This document shows, piece by piece, positions 59,541-64,000 of a stretch of 64,000 nt of DNA. How positions within the stretch are numbered: position 1 is the stretch's first letter; each line of letters opens with the position of its first letter. The translations under genes and the position numbers were made by a program. The DNA is taken from NCBI GenBank assembly GCA_965204685.1, contig OZ242004.1, forward strand, positions 1,488,001 to 1,552,000. Reading direction: 5' to 3'. Source of the DNA: Bin87 sp965204685 (lineage in GTDB: Bacteria > Chloroflexota > Dehalococcoidia > Lucifugimonadales > UBA3495). Under the pieces are notes generated by a model. It was given only the letters and a program-made list of their open reading frames with translations, was not told the origin of the DNA and did not search any database.

Positions 59541-59671
59541 GCCAATGCCCCTTACTGAATCAGTGCCTATCTCCGTGCGCTTGGAGGATCATCGCGGCGC
59601 AGTACGGTGAATCGTCACGCAGATCAGAAGGCCCTGCTACGCCAAGGAGTTACGAACTTCCCAGCCCAAAA

Positions 59672-62600
59672 CTACCCCGCGACCTTGATTTTCGTATCTC
59701 CTGCGGCCAGCGCGCTCATGTAGGCTAGGATCAGGTCACGAGTGCGGTAAGTGCCGAACTCGGCTTCGTCCTCCCTCTGCACAATTGGGAAGGTGCTCAG
59801 CACGTATTCGACGTCATCCCGATTCAGTCCGTAAAGGAGGAAATAGAGGGCGTCGAGGCGAGCGCGAAGGTGGCGGCGCTCTTTTTCGTCCCAAACGAAT
59901 GGAAGGTCGTTATAACCAAGGTCTTGGGCGAAGGGCGCCATGTCATCAGCGGTGTACGTGAGCCGAAGTACGTGGTCACGCACGAGGTCACGAGCCATAG
60001 TATTTCCAAATTGGCGATCGTATTCATTGGACGCCAGGACCGGAAGTTGCTCCACCACGAACCAGTTGAGATGCTGTCCTTGCACTTTCTGGCGGGCCGC
60101 GAAGTCCAATGCAAAGGAATTGAAGCAAGCCGCCAGCAGCCACAGACTTTCCTTGTAGGCGACCACCTCACCAGTTGCGGGCATCAAGGTCGGCAACGTA
60201 TTGCCAAATGCTGAACGAGGCATGACCGACGCTATCATGGTCCGCGCGTTGGTTGGGGCAGTGACGTCCTTAAAGCCCACGGTCCAGCCTAAGTCATCTG
60301 GCCAATCCACCTGCCTCTGATCAACCCAAAATTGCGGCTCGGGGAACCAACTAACATCAGAGTGTTCGGCAAGACTTGCCTCTTTCGGGAGGGCCGGACG
60401 GTTCAGGTTTTGGGGATTCACGACCACACTGGCAGCCCGGTGATCAAAGGCTTGCACCATCTTGCCCTCATACAGGGGCATATACGTCTTCTCGCCTTTC
60501 CTCCAGCGGTTTCCTTCGACACGGTAGAACCCTTCGTTATCCAACTGCGCCGCGCTACGGAACAGATGCGAGTCGTTGGTCATGTGGAACATGGTGTGGT
60601 ACCGCACAGGCCACGTCCTTCTCTCACCATCCCCCGACCGGTCCACCAACACCGGATGTCGCTCGTAGATGCCCCGAGTGATCTCGGCATCCCGTCGAGT
60701 ACGGAACACCGGAGCCGTGCCAGTGTTGGGATTCACACGATCAAAGTCCGCGGGGGCCAGCGTAAAACACCGGTTTGGATCTTCAATGGTCTTGGAATCG
60801 TTGAGGAAGAAGGCGCACAGGGTTTCATCGAACCGTCGCGCCTCACCTCCGATTATTAGAGCGCAAAACTTGAAGGAAGCGTGAATGTCCTTGAAGAAAA
60901 TCTTCCGGTTCTCGAAGTCGAACAAACCACCCACACGTCCCTTGGTGGAAACCGACCGGAAGAACTTGGCCGCCGTCTTATCGGCATAGATCCCCGACGG
61001 CGTCAGCAGCCCCACGATGCCTGCCGGATTGACCAGCCCCATGGCGCGTTCAACAAACAGCGAGTACAGGTTGATGTCGCCGCCGCCAAGCAGGGGATAG
61101 TGCCCAGACGCACGGACCATCTTGCTCAAATCTTCCGCGCGTTCCTTCGCAGCGTCAAATTCGGACGCCAGGGGAGACCCACTGGCGCGCAACTGGTCTA
61201 CACCCTTCTTCCGCGCGGCGGCGGTCCGAGCGCGGGCCAACTCCGGTGCGCGAGTGGCGAACCATTCCACTTCCTGCAGCTTGATCCTGTCCCAGGGCGG
61301 ATTGCCAATGACAGCGTCGAACCCGCCTTGGGGATACGCGCTCTGCCAGCTGTGCCAGACGCCGGGGAATGCGGCCTCCCAGTGCAGGAACCCTTCACGC
61401 TCCGCGAGGGACTTGGCTTTGTCCCAAAGGTCGGCAAACGCTGAATCGGGGAGACTCCCATCCGTAAACGCTCCCCGAGCCAGCAAGCTGTATGCTTCGT
61501 CCGGCTGTTCAGCCAGGGTGTCAACCAGGTGCGATTCGAAGGCTCGACGCTCCCGCTGCTTCATGCCGGCAGTCAGCCAGCGCAAGCCGGTAAGGAGATC
61601 AAGAAGGCTGCGGAGGTCCTCTGTAGTATCCTCCACTTCCTGGAAAAGCGTCGCCGAGCGCCGAACCTCTGCTATATCGGCGTCCGACATCTCCTCGATA
61701 AGCTCCATCCCGCCCGTGGCGGCTTCCGCCCCGGTTATGGCTGAAGTCGCGAACAGACCGCCCAGGCGGTTCAGCTCTGCAGTGGCCTCTATCACCCGAA
61801 GGCCGACCAAGGAATCGCCGCAACGCAGATGGTGATCGAGGAAAGACAGCGGCGCGCCAACGGTGAAGCTGTGCAGCCATAGCGACACCTTTGCCAGCTC
61901 TACGGTCAAGGGATTCTTGTCCGCTCCGTAGATGCAGCGTTTTAGCACCATCCGCCGGATGATGGCCTGATCGGTGAGTTGTGCCTGGTCCATCACCCAG
62001 TCCTCTGCCTGGGCCCGCTGGGAAATATCCTGGCGAATCCCCGCCACTCGCTCCACGAGAGGCGATACGTACTCGCCATCGAGCCACTCCGGAACCCCGG
62101 GTGCATGCTCCACCATCTCAGCAATATAGTCGGACAGGACTTCCACAGCGGTGACCAGGAAGTGGGCGCTGCCCATGGCCGGATCCAGTACCTTCAGGTT
62201 CAGTACCGCCTCGGCCGGGTCCATCAGCAGTAGCTCGGCATGCCGCTCGGCCTTGGGACGAGGATCGGAAGCCAACTCATCCGCTTTCTCCACGAAAGCA
62301 GCCTGCCGCTCCTCTGCCAGGGGCATCAGGGTCCGGTCCACAATCAGATCGACCAACTCCTGAGGCGTGAAAAAGCTGCCGCTATCCTTACGGGCGTAGC
62401 TGTTAGGGCGTGCGACGACGGCGCCATCGTCATCCCAGACCGGCTCCCGCTCCAGCAGGCGTTCATAAATTGACCCCAACTGCTGGACCGACATATCTCG
62501 ATAGTTGACGAAGCGCCTCCCATCGGGGGTCTCGGTGTGACTCAAGTCGTAGACTATCGGTGCAAACACGGCATCCGGCAGACGAACGTTGGCCAGCAGC

Positions 62601-63688
62601 GGAGCGGCCGCGTCGTTGAACAGACCACCGTTGTAGGGCGGCAGGCCAATGGCCGCGTCCCCCTGGTCAATGAGCTTGCCCAGCGTCATCAAGTGGTCGT
62701 AATAGTTCGTGGCTCGCGCCGAAAGCGCCGAGCCCGCCGCCATTCGGCGAGCAATGTCGTCGCGGACCGGTTTACGCAGGCCATAATCCTCGTATCGGGA
62801 GTCGTTGACGGGCAGCAGGCCCAGATCCTCTGCGTAGAGCACGAAGAGCAGCCGGTAGAGAAGAATAAGCGCCGGCCCGCGAAGTTCCGTCAGATCCTGC
62901 TGGGTGTGCTCCGCCAGCGCCTGGACCAATCGCGGGAAGACCCGTTCAAAAACCACGGCGGATAGGTCCTGCGCCACCTGCTGTTCATAACGCCGCCCTT
63001 CGACAAGGGCAGTTTCCAGGAAGCTGGCCGTTGCGCCTTCCTGTTCTGTGAAGGAATCTCGCCGGAATAGCAGGTAGAAGGTGCGGAGTAGGTCCATATC
63101 GCCGGAATTCAGTATCTCGTCGAGGTTCGCCTCAAAGTAACCGGTAGATCGGGGACGGGCACGATAGTCATAAAGACGCCACACGCCGCCGTTGGTCAGA
63201 ACTCCCCACCTAATGCGGCCCTCCGACTCAATCTCGGCCGTGGATAGATACCTGATCGTCTGATCATGGGGCGTTGTGGCCCGGCGCCGGCCGTCCCGAC
63301 CGCGAGCGTCCAGGGGCAGGCCGAACCGCTTGCTCTCTTCCACCACAACAGCATCGCGGTAACGCTCCTCAGCGCTGGCTCTGGCAATGGCCTGTTCCTT
63401 GGCGGCAGCGTCGGGAAACGGCAGGAGATCCGGAATGTCTTCATTCCGAGAGGCGCCCTGCTGTGGCAGGTAATCGTTCCATCCCAGCAGTTCCAGGACC
63501 GGCCGGATCAATTCCTGCTCCGTGACCGCTTCATTCGGGTCTTGAGAAAGGGCCAGAGCGTCGTAACGCTGACGGACATCGTCACTGAATGTGTCGAATT
63601 GCGCTGCCGCCGCTACGCACGTCGCCCACTCCGGTGTGGTCTTGATCCCGTCGGTGAGGAAGTAGTCGGTAAAGAGATTTCCAGCCAT
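59672..63688 (-). CDS. Eco57I-like restriction-methylation protein (type IIG)
   Basis: A 1338-residue protein. The N-terminal 350 residues contain a putative nuclease part (EQELIRPVLELLGW, IRWGVLTNGGVWRLYDY). The methyltransferase has DPAMGSAHF at about 502-510 (SAM binding), a helical insertion, YGADKNPLTVELAKVSLWLHSF, and GNPPWD from residue 795 (catalytic NPPW). The C-terminal 400 residues are the target-recognition and closing region (WWRKGEKTY-like surroundings, VGFKDVTAPTNARTMIAS). Type IIG enzymes modify and cut with one chain; BREX PglX is a relative. No frameshift is seen. No ribosome site is obvious at ATG 63688. Confidence 0.85.
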   Translation of the reverse strand: MAGNLFTDYFLTDGIKTTPEWATCVAAAAQFDTFSDDVRQRYDALALSQDPNEAVTEQELIRPVLELLGWNDYLPQQGASRNEDIPDLLPFPDAAAKEQAIARASAEERYRDAVVVEESKRFGLPLDARGRDGRRRATTPHDQTIRYLSTAEIESEGRIRWGVLTNGGVWRLYDYRARPRSTGYFEANLDEILNSGDMDLLRTFYLLFRRDSFTEQEGATASFLETALVEGRRYEQQVAQDLSAVVFERVFPRLVQALAEHTQQDLTELRGPALILLYRLLFVLYAEDLGLLPVNDSRYEDYGLRKPVRDDIARRMAAGSALSARATNYYDHLMTLGKLIDQGDAAIGLPPYNGGLFNDAAAPLLANVRLPDAVFAPIVYDLSHTETPDGRRFVNYRDMSVQQLGSIYERLLEREPVWDDDGAVVARPNSYARKDSGSFFTPQELVDLIVDRTLMPLAEERQAAFVEKADELASDPRPKAERHAELLLMDPAEAVLNLKVLDPAMGSAHFLVTAVEVLSDYIAEMVEHAPGVPEWLDGEYVSPLVERVAGIRQDISQRAQAEDWVMDQAQLTDQAIIRRMVLKRCIYGADKNPLTVELAKVSLWLHSFTVGAPLSFLDHHLRCGDSLVGLRVIEATAELNRLGGLFATSAITGAEAATGGMELIEEMSDADIAEVRRSATLFQEVEDTTEDLRSLLDLLTGLRWLTAGMKQRERRAFESHLVDTLAEQPDEAYSLLARGAFTDGSLPDSAFADLWDKAKSLAEREGFLHWEAAFPGVWHSWQSAYPQGGFDAVIGNPPWDRIKLQEVEWFATRAPELARARTAAARKKGVDQLRASGSPLASEFDAAKERAEDLSKMVRASGHYPLLGGGDINLYSLFVERAMGLVNPAGIVGLLTPSGIYADKTAAKFFRSVSTKGRVGGLFDFENRKIFFKDIHASFKFCALIIGGEARRFDETLCAFFLNDSKTIEDPNRCFTLAPADFDRVNPNTGTAPVFRTRRDAEITRGIYERHPVLVDRSGDGERRTWPVRYHTMFHMTNDSHLFRSAAQLDNEGFYRVEGNRWRKGEKTYMPLYEGKMVQAFDHRAASVVVNPQNLNRPALPKEASLAEHSDVSWFPEPQFWVDQRQVDWPDDLGWTVGFKDVTAPTNARTMIASVMPRSAFGNTLPTLMPATGEVVAYKESLWLLAACFNSFALDFAARQKVQGQHLNWFVVEQLPVLASNEYDRQFGNTMARDLVRDHVLRLTYTADDMAPFAQDLGYNDLPFVWDEKERRHLRARLDALYFLLYGLNRDDVEYVLSTFPIVQREDEAEFGTYRTRDLILAYMSALAAGDTKIKVAG

Positions 63689-63781
63689 GTCAGTACATAC
63701 ACCACCGTGTTGGAGCGATCCCGCAGGCCAAAAGCGGAGTCGCTGATCATTTTTAGTTGTTTCGGTTACCTGGTCCAGTCG

Positions 63782-63816
63782 GGGTAGATTACGGTAGGGG
63801 GCAGAATCCTACGCTA
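63782..63816 (-). repeat. 35-base resolvase-associated repeat, copy C
   Basis: Reads, on the minus strand, TAGCGTAGGATTC followed by TGCCCCCTACCG. It lies 54 bases beyond copy B in the same orientation. It is not attached to a visible resolvase gene. Confidence 0.7.
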
Positions 63817-63870
63817 GGGTGCGTGGACATTCAGATTGATTCGGCGGAGAGGCATCCGCGAGACTATCAG

Positions 63871-63905
63871 GGGTCGATTGCGGAAGGGGGCAGAATCGTA
63901 CGCTA
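63871..63905 (-). repeat. 35-base resolvase-associated repeat, copy B
   Basis: Reads, on the minus strand, TAGCGTACGATTC followed by TGCCCCCTTCCG. It begins with the stop codon of the partial resolvase gene at the window end. Confidence 0.75.
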
Positions 63906-64000
63906 AGGTGGATTATGCCGTTTGAGTGTGCGATAGACGGTTGGTCTTGAGACGGTGAATAGTTCGGCGAGGTCGCTGATGGAATATGCTCCGGTGGCAT
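63903..64000 (-). CDS. Serine resolvase/invertase, C-terminal end (cut by window end)
   Basis: The last 31 codons of a resolvase are visible: ATGAYSISDLAELFTVSRPTVYRTLKR, then a TAG stop at 63905-63903. The sequence matches the helix-turn-helix of the relic at 54449-54744 with few changes. Whether the rest of the gene is intact lies outside the window. Confidence 0.8.
   Translation of the reverse strand, partial: ATGAYSISDLAELFTVSRPTVYRTLKRHNPP

Noticed and set aside
1..64000. CRISPR arrays, tRNA or rRNA genes
   Set aside because: No regularly spaced repeats of 25-40 bases, no tRNA-like cloverleaf and no rRNA signature were noticed by eye; a dedicated scan would be needed to exclude short tRNAs.

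Overview
The window is GC-rich bacterial DNA with short intergenic gaps, many ATGA or GTGA overlaps between neighbouring genes, and clear Shine-Dalgarno sequences. No rRNA, tRNA, ribosomal protein or other phylogenetic marker is visible, so the host cannot be named. The style (several divergent insertion sequences, three paralogous tyrosine recombinases, many small hypothetical proteins) would suit an uncultured Chloroflexota-like or other environmental bacterium, but that is a guess. Almost everything present is accessory: mobile elements, their relics, and defence or conflict genes. This is best read as a defence and mobile-element island.

Layout. 1-1053: two tandem TIR-domain genes, the first cut by the window edge. 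1102-3036: two insertion sequences. 3088-4220: minus-strand small genes, one broken by an amber codon. 4534-12844: a compact type I restriction-modification operon (hsdM, phd, vapC, hsdS, Ymh-type gene, hsdR, YgjP-like peptidase), almost every junction coupled. 12845-18477: a gene-poor stretch around a winged-helix protein, an IS630 relic and a first tyrosine recombinase carrying an internal deletion. 18528-22476: a helix-turn-helix gene, an Abi_C plus HEPN/Toprim pair, and an SDR-type oxidoreductase.

22582-31173 is the most interesting part. It holds a gene of the thymine pyrophosphorylase / HMUDK_hel type split by a C7 tract, a dCTP deaminase-fold protein fused to two transmembrane helices, a MazG/MazG_C pyrophosphatase, an Nmad2 protein and a TIR protein, that is, families linked to nucleotide and modified-base biology. 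A two-gene module (helical protein plus MTH538-type TIR protein) occurs twice here: decayed on the minus strand (26908-27756) and intact on the plus strand (30102-31173). Between them lie a GIY-YIG-like gene, an XRE/ImmA-IrrE pair with a palindromic operator, and another TIR gene.

31293-37145: a second copy of the 2083-3036 insertion sequence, a Tn3 transposase relic, and two halves of an IS1380 transposase now facing opposite ways, with membrane-protein genes between them. 37150-50221: minus-strand hypothetical genes (pentapeptide-repeat, HExxH, NYN, DUF429, HTH) mixed with small Cys-rich plus-strand genes, including a DUF4326 gene with an in-frame TGA. 50314-52705: a large winged-helix and RNase H-like fusion protein and a duplicated fragment of its C-terminus. 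53219-58342: an intact tyrosine recombinase, a resolvase relic with an insertion sequence placed exactly at its stop codon, an MNT-HEPN pseudogene and a third, broken tyrosine recombinase. 58395-63688: a PLD-type nuclease and a 1338-residue Eco57I-like restriction-methylation protein. The window ends inside a second resolvase gene.

How the genes work together: the restriction systems recognise and cut unmodified DNA. The TIR, HEPN, Abi and Toprim proteins look like abortive-infection effectors. The recombinases and insertion sequences explain the repeated acquisition, duplication and decay. All functions are inferred from sequence motifs read by eye; no database search was run.
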